DNA of 64,000 nt from Ruminococcus flavefaciens (GTDB lineage Bacteria > Bacillota > Clostridia > Oscillospirales > Ruminococcaceae). The notes under the pieces are model-generated. The model was not told the DNA's origin. It saw only the letters and a program-made list of their open reading frames with translations, and searched no databases. The translations under genes and the position numbers were made by a program. The stretch is taken from positions 62,001-126,000 of the forward strand of contig NZ_FPIP01000005.1 in assembly GCF_900119075.1 (NCBI RefSeq), written 5' to 3'. Within the stretch, counting starts at the first letter, position 1. Each line of letters opens with the position of its first letter. Shown one piece after another: positions 1 to 7,809 of the stretch.

Positions 1-444
1 GGCAGAAAAAGCGTATTCGCTGATATTTGCAGCGCCTTTGCCGATAGTTACGCTTGTCAGTTCGGGGCAGGCGGAGAATGAAAGACTGTCTATCTCAGAA
101 GCCCCGTTGCCGATAGTTACGCTGACCAGATCGGGACAATCGAAGAAAGCCCGATTGCCTATTTTTTCCACACTGTCGGGAATAACGCAGGTCTTGAGAC
201 CTTCACAGTGAAAAAACGTATTCTCGCGGATACAGGTAACAGGCAGCCCGTCGATCTTTTCGGGAATGACAAGGTCGCCGTTACGGAAATCTTTCCCTAT
301 GCCGTCAATGCTTATGTGGTCTTTTTCTACCTTGTATACTACACAGCTTGCGCCGGCAGGAGTTTCAGCGGCATATGAGGGCGTTTTCGGAGCTGCTGCA
401 AAGAGCATTGCGGCAGCAGCGGCAAAGGATATCAGCCTTTTCAT
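1..444 (-). CDS. Leucine-rich-repeat (LRR_5/BspA-like) surface protein, N-terminal part
   Basis: Partial gene that runs off the left edge; only the first 148 codons are visible. It begins at ATG 444 after a GGGAGG ribosome site lying inside the last codons of the upstream amidohydrolase gene. Residues 1-24 form a signal peptide (MKRLISF, an alanine-rich core, then SYAAE). From about residue 60 there are cysteine-punctuated repeats of the form L-x-S-V-T-I-G-x-G-A-x-x-I-x-x-x-A-F, typical of BspA/LRR_5 repeats found on surface or secreted proteins of gut bacteria. It is the last gene seen of the fabD-aroE-aroK group. Whether the missing part carries a dockerin or a cell-wall anchor cannot be seen, and the ligand is unknown. 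Confidence 0.8.
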   Translation of the reverse strand, partial: MKRLISFAAAAAMLFAAAPKTPSYAAETPAGASCVVYKVEKDHISIDGIGKDFRNGDLVIPEKIDGLPVTCIRENTFFHCEGLKTCVIPDSVEKIGNRAFFDCPDLVSVTIGNGASEIDSLSFSACPELTSVTIGKGAANISEYAFSA

Positions 445-445
445 T

Positions 446-1615
446 TTATACCTCCCTGCGGCATACTTCGCCGCTTACCATAACGAGTACGGGCTCGGAC
501 ATGAGGTCGAGGGGATTCTCGCCCCTTCTGTAGAGCTGTATATCCGCGTCCTTACCCACGCTGAGAGAGCCTGTGGTATCGTCGATGCCCAGTATCTCGG
601 CAGGGGCTATAGTGAGAGTTTTCAGTGCCTCGTCAAAGTCAAGTCCGCCCTTTACCGCAGCCTGTGCGGAGAGGGGGAGATACTGTATGGGGATAACCGT
701 ATGGTCTGTGCAGATAGCTATTTTTACGCCGTTTTCATGGAGTACAGAGGCGTTTTTCAGTTCAAGTCCGCGCATTTCGGGCTTGCAGCGGTCACAGATA
801 ACGGGACCGCATATGACGGGTATCTTCTCCTCGGCAATAATGTCGGCTATCTTGTGTCCCTCAGTGCCGTGTATGATGACCGCGTCAAGGCTGAATTCCT
901 TTGCAATGCGCATAGCCGTGCAGATATCATCTGCGCGGTGGCAGTGGAAGAAAGCCTTCATCTTGTGGTCGAGCAGGGGCATGAGAGCCTCACACTTTAT
1001 ATCATATTCGGGGGGATCGTAGTTCTCGCTGTCGGAGTAGTAGCTGTCCATATCATGGGCATAGCGGCGAGCCTTGTAGAGTCCCTCGCGGATAAGAGCA
1101 GTTATCGCCATACGTGTTATGGGAGCCTCCTCACGTCCGTTGTAGACGTTCTTGGGGTTCTCACCCAGAGCGAATTTTATTCCGCAGTTCCTTATGAGCA
1201 TATCGTCAATGCGCCTGCCGTATGTTTTTACAGCGGCAATCTCACCGCCGCAGGCATTGGCGCTTCCCGGGCTTGAAGCCGCCGCGGTGATGCCGCGCAT
1301 ACGAGCTTCCTCAAAGCAGCGGTCAAAGGGGTTGATACCGTCGATAGCTCTCATCTGTGGAGTAAATGGATCGGTGGATTCGTTGCAGTCGTCCCCCTCG
1401 AAGTCCAGACCGTCCTCGATAATTCCGAGGTGGTTGTGGGCGTCGATGAATCCGGGGAGAAGCATACCGCCCTGTGCGTCTATGGCGTCCTTGTCGTCAT
1501 AGGGGAGGTATCCGCTGCCGATATTGCGTATTTTTCCGTTCTGGATATCTATCCAGCCGTCCTTTACCACACCAAGAGAGCCCATGGTATGAATTTCAGC
1601 ATTATAGATAAGCAT
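446..1615 (-). CDS. Amidohydrolase (imidazolonepropionase-like)
   Basis: A 389-residue metal-dependent amidohydrolase. The N-terminal beta-sandwich strand is followed by GFIDAHNH (His60, His62), the metal-binding HxH of the superfamily. Further ligands are probably in FFHCHRADD and IIHGTEGH, and CTDH near residue 330 supplies the usual catalytic Asp. The C-terminus shows the typical GSLSVGKDADI motif. The family covers cyclic amide and imidazolone hydrolases as well as uncharacterised enzymes, so the substrate cannot be named. It follows aroK by 6 bp on the same strand and is probably cotranscribed with the shikimate genes, although no functional link is obvious. Confidence 0.85.
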   Translation of the reverse strand: MLIYNAEIHTMGSLGVVKDGWIDIQNGKIRNIGSGYLPYDDKDAIDAQGGMLLPGFIDAHNHLGIIEDGLDFEGDDCNESTDPFTPQMRAIDGINPFDRCFEEARMRGITAAASSPGSANACGGEIAAVKTYGRRIDDMLIRNCGIKFALGENPKNVYNGREEAPITRMAITALIREGLYKARRYAHDMDSYYSDSENYDPPEYDIKCEALMPLLDHKMKAFFHCHRADDICTAMRIAKEFSLDAVIIHGTEGHKIADIIAEEKIPVICGPVICDRCKPEMRGLELKNASVLHENGVKIAICTDHTVIPIQYLPLSAQAAVKGGLDFDEALKTLTIAPAEILGIDDTTGSLSVGKDADIQLYRRGENPLDLMSEPVLVMVSGEVCRREV

Positions 1616-1621
1616 AGCCGC

Positions 1622-2119
1622 TCACTTTCTCAGTATCACGGCAATTTTCTCCGCATTTTCAACGGGACTGCCGTTACATTCAAGTCTTATGGTCGAGTGT
1701 GCCAGATAAACGTTCCTGCGGGAGTTGTAGAGAGCCTCAAGCTCCTCCTTTGTGGACTTCACCACGATAGGACGGTTTGTGTCGTCCTTGATTCGCTCGT
1801 AGCAGGTCTCAAAGGGCACGTCGAGGAAGATGACAGCCGCACCTGCGTCCTTTGCAGCCTTTGCTGTGTCGGGATTGAGCATAGCGCCGCCGCCGCAGGC
1901 AGCAACAGTAGTCTTGCCGCAGAGGGACTTGACTATCTCAGCCTCGGTCTGACGGAAGAAGGGCTCGCCCTTTTTCTCGAATATCTCGGGAATGGTCATT
2001 TCCAGAGTGCGGACGATGAGGTCGTCCGTGTCGCAGAAGCCGCAGCCGAGCTTTTTAGCCGCAAGCTTGCCTATAGTAGATTTTCCGCAGCCCATAAAGC
2101 CGCATAAAAATACAGTCAT
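1622..2119 (-). CDS. aroK: Shikimate kinase
   Basis: A 165-residue cytoplasmic kinase that phosphorylates shikimate with ATP to give shikimate 3-phosphate, on the way to chorismate. Visible motifs are the P-loop GFMGCGKS (7-14), Asp30/Asp32 in the DTDD motif, Arg56 in the substrate loop and CGGGAM (75-80), all standard for the family. Length is normal. It starts at ATG 2119 with AAGGAG seven bases upstream. It stands in one run with aroE, separated by a GNAT gene, so two shikimate steps are encoded together. Confidence 0.93.
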   Translation of the reverse strand: MTVFLCGFMGCGKSTIGKLAAKKLGCGFCDTDDLIVRTLEMTIPEIFEKKGEPFFRQTEAEIVKSLCGKTTVAACGGGAMLNPDTAKAAKDAGAAVIFLDVPFETCYERIKDDTNRPIVVKSTKEELEALYNSRRNVYLAHSTIRLECNGSPVENAEKIAVILRK

Positions 2120-2129
2120 AGTATTCTCC

Positions 2130-2585
2130 TTATTCTTGCTTGTTGCGCGCCAGCTTTACCAGCGGCACCCATTCGTCCTCTATCATCTTCTCGCCTGTGA
2201 GCTGAAAGCCGTGACGCTCATAAAAGGCTATGCCGCGGGAGTTGTACTCCAGCGCCCAGAGGTTGTCCGCGCCGAAGCTCTCCACTGCAAATTGCAGGAG
2301 CTCCGCGCCTATGCCGCCGCTCTGGAACTGCGGTTCCACATAGAGCTTTACCACCTCGGTGCCGTTTACACGGATAATGCCCTTTATTACGCCGTTATCC
2401 TCGTAAACATATGTATTCAGCAGTTCCTCCGAGCCCTCGGAGTATTCTGCCGCCATATCCACAACGTTGAGCTCCGAAAAATAGAACTCGTCATTGCGGA
2501 AGAAGGGGTAGAAGTTCACGCGGTAATTGGTTATGATTATCTCGGCGATACGGGAGGCGTCCTGTGGTTTTGCAGGTCTTATCAT
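2130..2585 (-). CDS. GNAT family N-acetyltransferase
   Basis: A 151-residue GCN5-related acetyltransferase. The acetyl-CoA binding region is seen as QFQSGGIGAELL (about 87-98), followed by LEYNSRGIAFYERHGF, the usual C-terminal signature in which a conserved Tyr may act as general acid. The acceptor cannot be deduced. Its start lies one base after the aroE stop and there is no clear ribosome site, so translation is probably coupled to aroE. Confidence 0.85.
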   Translation of the reverse strand: MIRPAKPQDASRIAEIIITNYRVNFYPFFRNDEFYFSELNVVDMAAEYSEGSEELLNTYVYEDNGVIKGIIRVNGTEVVKLYVEPQFQSGGIGAELLQFAVESFGADNLWALEYNSRGIAFYERHGFQLTGEKMIEDEWVPLVKLARNKQE

Positions 2586-2586
2586 A

Positions 2587-3423
2587 TTACTTGTTCATGC
2601 TGTCAACAGCGTTCTCGACATCGGTGATTATCTTTGCGATATCCTCAGTTCTGAAGCTGCCGCCGTACCATATCTCGTGAGCCTTTACAGCCTGATATAC
2701 CAGCATTGAAGCTCCGCCTACGGCTGTCTTGCCGAAAGCACGGGCTTTCTTCATAAGGAGAGTCTCCTTGGGATTGTAGATAACGTCGAATACGCTGCCG
2801 CTGTTTTCGATTATGGTATCGCTTACTGCGCAGGCGTCGACCTTGGGGTACATACCTACGGGAGTAGCGTTTATAAGCAGGTCATAGCTGCCGTCAAGAG
2901 TGGATATATCGGCAATTCTCACAGAAGCGCCGCTGCACTTTGCCAGTATCTCAGCCATGAGTATCTGAGCGTTCTTGACGTCCTGAGGGATAACTGCGAG
3001 AGTGATATTGCCGCCGTGACGTGCGACCTCGATAGCTATCATTCTGCCGACGCCGCCGCAGCCTAAAATAGCCACATTGCCGCCGATAGGGAGCTGCTCT
3101 GCGGAACGGAGGAAACCGTCGCAGTCGGTGTTGTAGCCGATGAGCTTTCCATTGTCGTTGTTGATGCAGTTCACGGAGTTATAGCGCTGAGCGCTTTCGC
3201 CAAGCTCGTCCACAAGAGCGATAACTGCCTGCTTGTGGGGGATAGTAACGTTGAGACCGCGGAGAGCTTCGAGAGTGCCGCGGCTGTTTGCCATATCCTC
3301 GGGAGCTATATCGATAAGCTCATATGATGTATCTGCAAGTCCGCTGAGAGCGAACAGCTTTTCGTGGATAAGAGGGGACATTGAGTGTCCCAGTGGGTGT
3401 CCTATAAGCGCAAATTTATTCAT
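2587..3423 (-). CDS. aroE: Shikimate dehydrogenase
   Basis: A 278-residue NADPH-dependent enzyme that reduces 3-dehydroshikimate to shikimate. Substrate-binding HSMSP (13-17), the catalytic Lys64 in NVTIPHK, and NTDCDGF with Asp100 are present, followed by the nucleotide-binding GCGGVGR (121-127) of the Rossmann domain. The ATG overlaps the fabD stop by four bases (ATGA), so fatty acid and shikimate genes are translationally coupled. Length is typical. The usual alternative, quinate dehydrogenase, is less likely next to aroK. Confidence 0.94.
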   Translation of the reverse strand: MNKFALIGHPLGHSMSPLIHEKLFALSGLADTSYELIDIAPEDMANSRGTLEALRGLNVTIPHKQAVIALVDELGESAQRYNSVNCINNDNGKLIGYNTDCDGFLRSAEQLPIGGNVAILGCGGVGRMIAIEVARHGGNITLAVIPQDVKNAQILMAEILAKCSGASVRIADISTLDGSYDLLINATPVGMYPKVDACAVSDTIIENSGSVFDVIYNPKETLLMKKARAFGKTAVGGASMLVYQAVKAHEIWYGGSFRTEDIAKIITDVENAVDSMNK

Positions 3424-4328
3424 GATAATGCTCCTTCAAGTGTTTCCATATCTTCAACGTTCACTGCTGTCACGTCCTTGAGAGTCTTCTTTACCAGACC
3501 TGTGAGAGTTCTTCCGGGACCGAATTCAACGAACTTGTCGGCGCCTGCCTCCTGCATAGCTGCCAGCTCGGAAGTAAAGCGTACAGGTGATACGATGTGC
3601 TTTGCAAGCATGGAAGCCATATCGGAGAAGTCTGTGAGCTCGCCGCCTGTGAGGTTAGAGTAATACTTCACATTTGGAGCCTTGAACTCGATAGCCTTTG
3701 CTGTCTCGTAGAATTTATCGGCAGCAGGCTGCATGAGCTTTGAATGGAAAGCGCCTGCAACATTGAGAGGGATAACTCTTGCCTTCATGCCTGCGAAAAT
3801 ATCGCTTACCTCAGCGATTCCCTCGGGAGTGCCTGCGATAACTGTCTGAACAGGTGAGTTGTAGTTTACGGCTGTGACATATTCCTTAGCCTCGCCGCAT
3901 ACTCTCTCAACTTCCTCGGGAGCTATCTTCATGATAGCAGCCATAGCGCCCTTTGCAGAGGAAGTAGCCTCCTCCATAGCGGCAGCTCTTGCCTTGATAA
4001 GGCGGAAAGCGTCCTCGAGGCTTATCATGCCCGAAGCGTACATTGCAGCGTATTCACCGAGAGAATGACCTGCAACGCCGTCGAATGTGAAGCCCTTAGC
4101 CTGAGCAGCTTTAAGGCATACGATAGATGTAGCCATGATAGCAGGCTGAGAGTTGATAGTTCTCGATAATTCGTCGAGAGGAGCGTTGAAGCATATCTCC
4201 TTCAGGTCAGTGCCCAGTATCTCCGAGCCTGTCTCGTATACCGAGAGGAGCTCGGGCATTGCTTCTGCTATGTCCTTGCCCATTCCCTCGTACTGTGAGC
4301 CCTGTCCTGAAAATAGTGAAATTGTCAT
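3420..4328 (-). CDS. fabD: Malonyl-CoA:ACP transacylase
   Basis: A 302-residue enzyme that moves malonyl from CoA to acyl carrier protein for chain elongation. It carries GQGSQ (8-12), the nucleophile elbow GHSLG (87-91, Ser89) and AGAFHSKLM with the catalytic His. ATG 4328 is preceded by AAAGGAAG. It is read away from fabH across a 284-bp intergenic region and heads the aroE/aroK run. In many clostridia fabD sits inside the fab operon; here it has moved to the opposite strand. Confidence 0.95.
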   Translation of the reverse strand: MTISLFSGQGSQYEGMGKDIAEAMPELLSVYETGSEILGTDLKEICFNAPLDELSRTINSQPAIMATSIVCLKAAQAKGFTFDGVAGHSLGEYAAMYASGMISLEDAFRLIKARAAAMEEATSSAKGAMAAIMKIAPEEVERVCGEAKEYVTAVNYNSPVQTVIAGTPEGIAEVSDIFAGMKARVIPLNVAGAFHSKLMQPAADKFYETAKAIEFKAPNVKYYSNLTGGELTDFSDMASMLAKHIVSPVRFTSELAAMQEAGADKFVEFGPGRTLTGLVKKTLKDVTAVNVEDMETLEGALS

Positions 4329-4354
4329 AATATTAAACTTCCTTTCTGTGTGTT

Positions 4355-4411
4355 CTTCACAAATGTGTAGTGAAAATTCACTTATGTATTATTGTAAATT
4401 TGTGAGAAATG
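4355..4411. promoter_or_regulatory. Candidate operator cluster between fabD and fabH
   Basis: TTCAC at 4356-4360 and GTGAA at 4370-4374 form an inverted repeat. GTGAAAATTCAC (4370-4381) is a palindrome, and GTGAGAAATG at 4402-4411 equals ten bases of a site found upstream of fabG. No regulator is known from this window; a dedicated fatty acid repressor is an inference. Confidence 0.4.
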
Positions 4412-4558
4412 CCGATATTTTGTTTTAAGTTTGTCAAAGTGCTGAAATATCGTTGCAAAAACCCTCAAAATGATTTACAATATATTATGTGTGGTATTCT
4501 GTCTGCTCATAGAAATCCCCTGCAAACGGGATACCGACATTACTACTATAACATAAAT

Positions 4559-4587
4559 TTTTGGTTTTTACAACCATGTTTTATAAT
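4559..4587 (+). promoter_or_regulatory. fabH promoter with internal inverted repeat
   Basis: TATAAT at 4582-4587 lies 25 bp before the fabH ATG; the -35 (TTTTGG, 4559-4564) is weak. The spacer holds the inverted repeat TGGTT-5 bp-AACCA (4562-4576), placed where a repressor could block polymerase. Confidence 0.5.
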
Positions 4588-4612
4588 TTTGTTGATTCTA
4601 AGGAGCTTTTTA

Positions 4613-5599
4613 ATGGGTATAAGCATTTTGGGAATGGGCAGCTATGTGCCCGACCAGATAATGACAAACGACGATTTTACCCGTTTTGTTGAAACCGATG
4701 ACGAGTGGATACGCACAAGAACAGGTATATCTTCGCGCCATATGGCAGGCTGGGAGCCCACATGGTACATGGGAAAGCAGGCTTCGCTGAGGGCTATAGA
4801 GGCGTCTGGCATAAAGCCCGAGGATATCGGGCTCGTTATCTCATGCACGGCTACGTCCGATTTTCTCACTCCGAGCATGGCAAGCGTTATCCAGCATGAG
4901 GTAGGCGCTGTCAATGCGGCGGCATTTGATATGAACGCAGCCTGTTCGGGCTTCGTTTATGCCACAGACGTTGCAAGGCGCTTTCTTGAGACCGATGATT
5001 CGCTGAAATACGTTCTTGTTGTAGCCAACGAGGCACTGACCAGATTCCTTGATTTTACCGACAGGTCGTCATGTATACTCTTCGGCGACGGAGCTGCCGC
5101 AGTCATACTGGAAAAGAGCGACAAGCTCTATTCCTCGGCACTCTGTTCGGACGGCAGCGGAGCTTCGCTGCTCTGTGCAAGGTCGCTGAAAGTAGCTCCC
5201 GAGGTAGCTGTTGAGAGCGATTTCGAGGATCCGTTCCCCGATGTGCCGCTCCACAAGCTCCAGCAGAACGGAAAAGAGGTATACAAGTTCGCTGTATCGG
5301 CTCTGCCTAAGTCCTTCGAGCTTGCAGCAGAGAAGATAGGCGTCACCAAGGACGATATCGACTGGTTCGTACCTCATCAGGCTAATATACGCATAATCGA
5401 GACCGCAGCCAAGAAGCTGGGCGCACCTATGGAGAAGTTCATCGTGACTCTCGACCATTACGGCAATACTTCCAGCGCTTCAATACCTCTTGCACTGTGC
5501 GAGGGCATAGAAAAGGGGCTTATCAAGCGCGGACAGAAGATAGCTCTCATAGGCTTCGGAGCAGGTCTTACCTACGGCGGAATAATTTTTGAGTATTAA
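4613..5599 (+). CDS. fabH: 3-oxoacyl-ACP synthase III (KAS III)
   Basis: Condenses a starter acyl-CoA with malonyl-ACP, so it sets the chain start and whether straight or branched fatty acids are made. The start at ATG 4613 is chosen because AAGGAG sits 7-8 bases upstream and the protein then begins MGISILGMGSYVPD as in other FabH; in-frame codons further upstream lie in the promoter. The 328 residues contain the triad Cys111 (AACSGF), His255 (VPHQANIR) and Asn285 (GNTSSAS). The stop codon TAA is the first triplet of a 7-bp-period repeat tract. It heads the fatty acid cluster. Confidence 0.95.
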   Translation: MGISILGMGSYVPDQIMTNDDFTRFVETDDEWIRTRTGISSRHMAGWEPTWYMGKQASLRAIEASGIKPEDIGLVISCTATSDFLTPSMASVIQHEVGAVNAAAFDMNAACSGFVYATDVARRFLETDDSLKYVLVVANEALTRFLDFTDRSSCILFGDGAAAVILEKSDKLYSSALCSDGSGASLLCARSLKVAPEVAVESDFEDPFPDVPLHKLQQNGKEVYKFAVSALPKSFELAAEKIGVTKDDIDWFVPHQANIRIIETAAKKLGAPMEKFIVTLDHYGNTSSASIPLALCEGIEKGLIKRGQKIALIGFGAGLTYGGIIFEY

Positions 5600-5656
5600 G
5601 AGCTAAGAACTAAGAGCTAAGAACTAAGAGCTAAGAACTAAGAGCTAAGAACTAAG
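5597..5656. repeat. Heptamer tract, alternating TAAGAGC and TAAGAAC
   Basis: Eight and a half perfect 7-bp units (four TAAGAGC/TAAGAAC pairs plus TAAG) starting at the fabH stop codon. A TAA falls in every unit, so all three frames are closed within 21 bp. It borders a hairpin repeat. Confidence 0.95.
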
Positions 5657-5730
5657 ATGTAGGGCTGGCGTCCCCGACAGCCCGTGAGTTTTGAACGGAT
5701 CGCGGGACGTCGGGACGCCGTCCCCTACAA
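5657..5730. repeat. TGTAGGG hairpin repeats upstream of fabK
   Basis: Begins TGTAGGGCTGGCGTCCCCGA, contains GGGCTG/CAGCCC and GGGACG/CGTCCC arms and ends CCCCTACA at 5723-5730. It is one member of the dispersed hairpin family in this window and occupies most of the fabH-fabK gap. Confidence 0.75.
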
Positions 5731-5758
5731 GGATATGAGAAAAAGGAGAACTACTACT

Positions 5759-6685
5759 ATGAAAACACGCATCACTGAGCTTCTCGGCTGCGAATACCCC
5801 ATAATACAGGGCGGTATGGCATGGGTAGCCGAACACACATTAGCTTCCGCAGTATCAAATGCAGGCGGTATCGGACTTATCGCAGGCGGCAGTGCTCCCA
5901 TTGATTATCTTCGTGAGCAGATACGCCTCTGCAAGGAAAATACAAACAAGCCATTCGGCGTAAATATAATGCTTATGAGCCCAAATGCCGACGACCTTGC
6001 CCAGCTCTGTATCGACGAGGGCGTTAAGGTCATCACCACAGGCGCAGGCAACCCCGGCAAGTACATGGCTGCATGGAAAGAGGCAGGCATAAAGGTAATG
6101 CCCGTTGTTCCGTCAGTCGCTCTTGCAAAGAGAATGGAGAAGTCAGGTGCTGACGCTGTTATCGCTGAGGGTACAGAGTCAGGCGGACATATCGGCGAGA
6201 ACACAACAATGTGTCTCGTGCCGCAGGTAGTCGACGCTGTTGAGATACCCGTTATCGCAGCAGGCGGTATCGCTGACGGCAGAGGCATGGCAGCAGTTTT
6301 CATGCTGGGCGCTGAGGGCGTTCAGATAGGCACACGCTTCCTCGCTTCCGAGGAATGTCAGATACACCCCACATTCAAGGACCTTGTCATCAAGGCAAAG
6401 GATACAGACAACATCGTAACAGGCCGTTACACAGGTCACCCATGCAGAAACATCAAGACCAAGTTCGCTAAGAAACTTGCTACAGGCGAAAAGGAGGGAA
6501 CTCTCTCACCCGAGGAGTTCGAGCAGCTCACAGTGGGCGCACTCCGCAGAGCTGTAGTTGACGGCGACGTTGAGAGCGGTTCGTTCCTCTGCGGCGCTAT
6601 TTCGGGCATGGTGAACGACATAAAGACCTGCGCGGACATCGTTAAGGAAATAAACGACGGCGCAGAAAAATTGCTGAAGATATGA
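5759..6685 (+). CDS. fabK: Enoyl-ACP reductase II (FMN-dependent)
   Basis: Reduces trans-2-enoyl-ACP in the last step of each elongation cycle, replacing FabI in many Firmicutes. The start at ATG 5759 follows AAAAAGGAG; an earlier in-frame ATG at 5735 has no ribosome site. The 308-residue protein starts MKTRITELLGCEYPIIQGGM and shows the TIM-barrel FMN features of the 2-nitropropane dioxygenase/FabK family: GGIGLIAGG, GTESGGHIGE with the conserved His, and AAGGIADGRGMAA. Context among fab genes makes FabK far more likely than nitronate monooxygenase. Its stop overlaps the next start (ATGA). Confidence 0.93.
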   Translation: MKTRITELLGCEYPIIQGGMAWVAEHTLASAVSNAGGIGLIAGGSAPIDYLREQIRLCKENTNKPFGVNIMLMSPNADDLAQLCIDEGVKVITTGAGNPGKYMAAWKEAGIKVMPVVPSVALAKRMEKSGADAVIAEGTESGGHIGENTTMCLVPQVVDAVEIPVIAAGGIADGRGMAAVFMLGAEGVQIGTRFLASEECQIHPTFKDLVIKAKDTDNIVTGRYTGHPCRNIKTKFAKKLATGEKEGTLSPEEFEQLTVGALRRAVVDGDVESGSFLCGAISGMVNDIKTCADIVKEINDGAEKLLKI

Positions 6686-6888
6686 AGTACATTTACGTTA
6701 AAGCAAGGAAGAAGCTCAGCGGCAGCTTCTATATAAAGAGCCGCGAGGGTGAGCTCAGACCTCGGGAGGTCATTGACAAAATGGCAGAGCAGGGCTACAG
6801 ATATGTAGGTCATGTTCCCGTTTATATCGGAGTTCAGGGCGCACTCGAGGAATACGACATGATATTCGAGGAATGCGGAAAACAGTGA
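6682..6888 (+). CDS. Small DUF4177-like protein
   Basis: A 68-residue soluble protein overlapping the fabK stop by four bases, which points to coupled translation. The sequence pattern (an N-terminal beta strand MKYIYVKARKK, a helix with IDKMAEQGYRYVGHVPV, and a final strand EYDMIFEE) resembles DUF4177 proteins, which have no known function. It ends inside the first of two palindromic sites upstream of fabG. A role in fatty acid synthesis is only suggested by position. Confidence 0.65.
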   Translation: MKYIYVKARKKLSGSFYIKSREGELRPREVIDKMAEQGYRYVGHVPVYIGVQGALEEYDMIFEECGKQ

Positions 6889-6919
6889 CAAATGTCACTG
6901 AAAAAGTGACATTTCTCAC
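6885..6919. promoter_or_regulatory. Tandem palindromic sites upstream of fabG
   Basis: GTGACAAATGTCAC (6885-6898) and GTGACATTTCTCAC (6906-6919) are two copies of one palindrome, starting 21 bp apart, i.e. two helical turns and the same DNA face. They end one base before the presumed fabG -35 box. Best read as a dimer-of-dimers operator. Confidence 0.65.
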
Positions 6920-6920
6920 T

Positions 6921-6949
6921 TTTATTCATGCGTAAATATGTGTTAAAAT
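6921..6949 (+). promoter_or_regulatory. Internal promoter before fabG
   Basis: TTTATT (6921-6926), a 17-bp spacer and TAAAAT (6944-6949), directly downstream of the palindromic sites and 38 bp before the fabG ATG. The weak -35 box would suit a regulated promoter. Confidence 0.5.
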
Positions 6950-6987
6950 AGAATAAAGACTTAAACTTATTACGGAGGTAACAAAAT

Positions 6988-7728
6988 ATGGCAACAGCAA
7001 TTATTACAGGCGCTTCTCAGGGTATAGGCGCTTGTATTGCAAAAAGACTCGCACAGGACGGCTTCGACGTAGTAATAAATCACTATCCCAGCGACGGAGA
7101 TAAGGAAAAGGCTCTTGCAGTGGCAGAGGAATGCCGTGCATTCGGCGTAAAGGCTGAGTGCTATGCGGCTGACGTCTCAAAATTCGACCAGTGCGAGGCT
7201 ATGGTGAAGCAGGTAAAGGCTGACTTCGGCACTATCGACGCCCTTGTAAACAACGCAGGCATCACAAAGGATAAGCTCCTTGCGAGAATGTCAGAGGACG
7301 AATACGACGCTGTTATCGCAGTAAACCAGAAGAGCGTGTTCAATATGACAAAGTTTGTAACTGCTGTAATGATGAAGCAGAGAAGCGGCAGGATAGTAAA
7401 CGTAGCGTCCGTTGCAGGACTTTACGGAAACCCCGGTCAGATGAACTACTCGGCTTCAAAGGCTGCCATAATCGGCATGACAAAGACCACGGCAAAGGAA
7501 TTCGGTTCACGAAACATTACCTGCAACGCTGTAGCTCCCGGATTCATACACACACCGATGACAGATGTTCTGTCCGATGAGCTGAAGGCAAAGATGCTCG
7601 ATGCAGTTGCTCTCAGACGCTACGGTGAGCCTGAGGAGATAGCTTCTGTAGTATCCTTCCTCGTTTCTGACAATGCGTCCTATGTTACGGGACAGGTCAT
7701 TGAGATCTCAGGCGGTCTCGCAATGTAA
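6988..7728 (+). CDS. fabG: 3-oxoacyl-ACP reductase
   Basis: A 246-residue short-chain dehydrogenase that reduces 3-oxoacyl-ACP with NADPH. It has the cofactor motif TGASQGIG (7-14), NNAG (88-91), the catalytic Ser141 and Tyr154-x3-Lys158 (YSASK), and the C-terminal ISGG seen in FabG. The ATG follows GGAGG at the usual distance. It probably has its own promoter with tandem palindromes and is followed by fabF after 81 bp. Confidence 0.95.
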   Translation: MATAIITGASQGIGACIAKRLAQDGFDVVINHYPSDGDKEKALAVAEECRAFGVKAECYAADVSKFDQCEAMVKQVKADFGTIDALVNNAGITKDKLLARMSEDEYDAVIAVNQKSVFNMTKFVTAVMMKQRSGRIVNVASVAGLYGNPGQMNYSASKAAIIGMTKTTAKEFGSRNITCNAVAPGFIHTPMTDVLSDELKAKMLDAVALRRYGEPEEIASVVSFLVSDNASYVTGQVIEISGGLAM

Positions 7729-7809
7729 TTTCGATCAGAGTCTTACCATGGAGCGCAGGCTCCCGACGCACTAAAATACCTATTTGTAATAATTAAGAGA
7801 GGAAAATAT

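Noticed and set aside
266-1276. A 336-codon plus-strand frame
   Set aside because: It is the antisense shadow of the amidohydrolase, whose motifs and ribosome site are clear.
5597-5656. Heptamer tract as a phase-variation switch
   Set aside because: It starts at the fabH stop codon, downstream of coding sequence, so slippage would not change the product.
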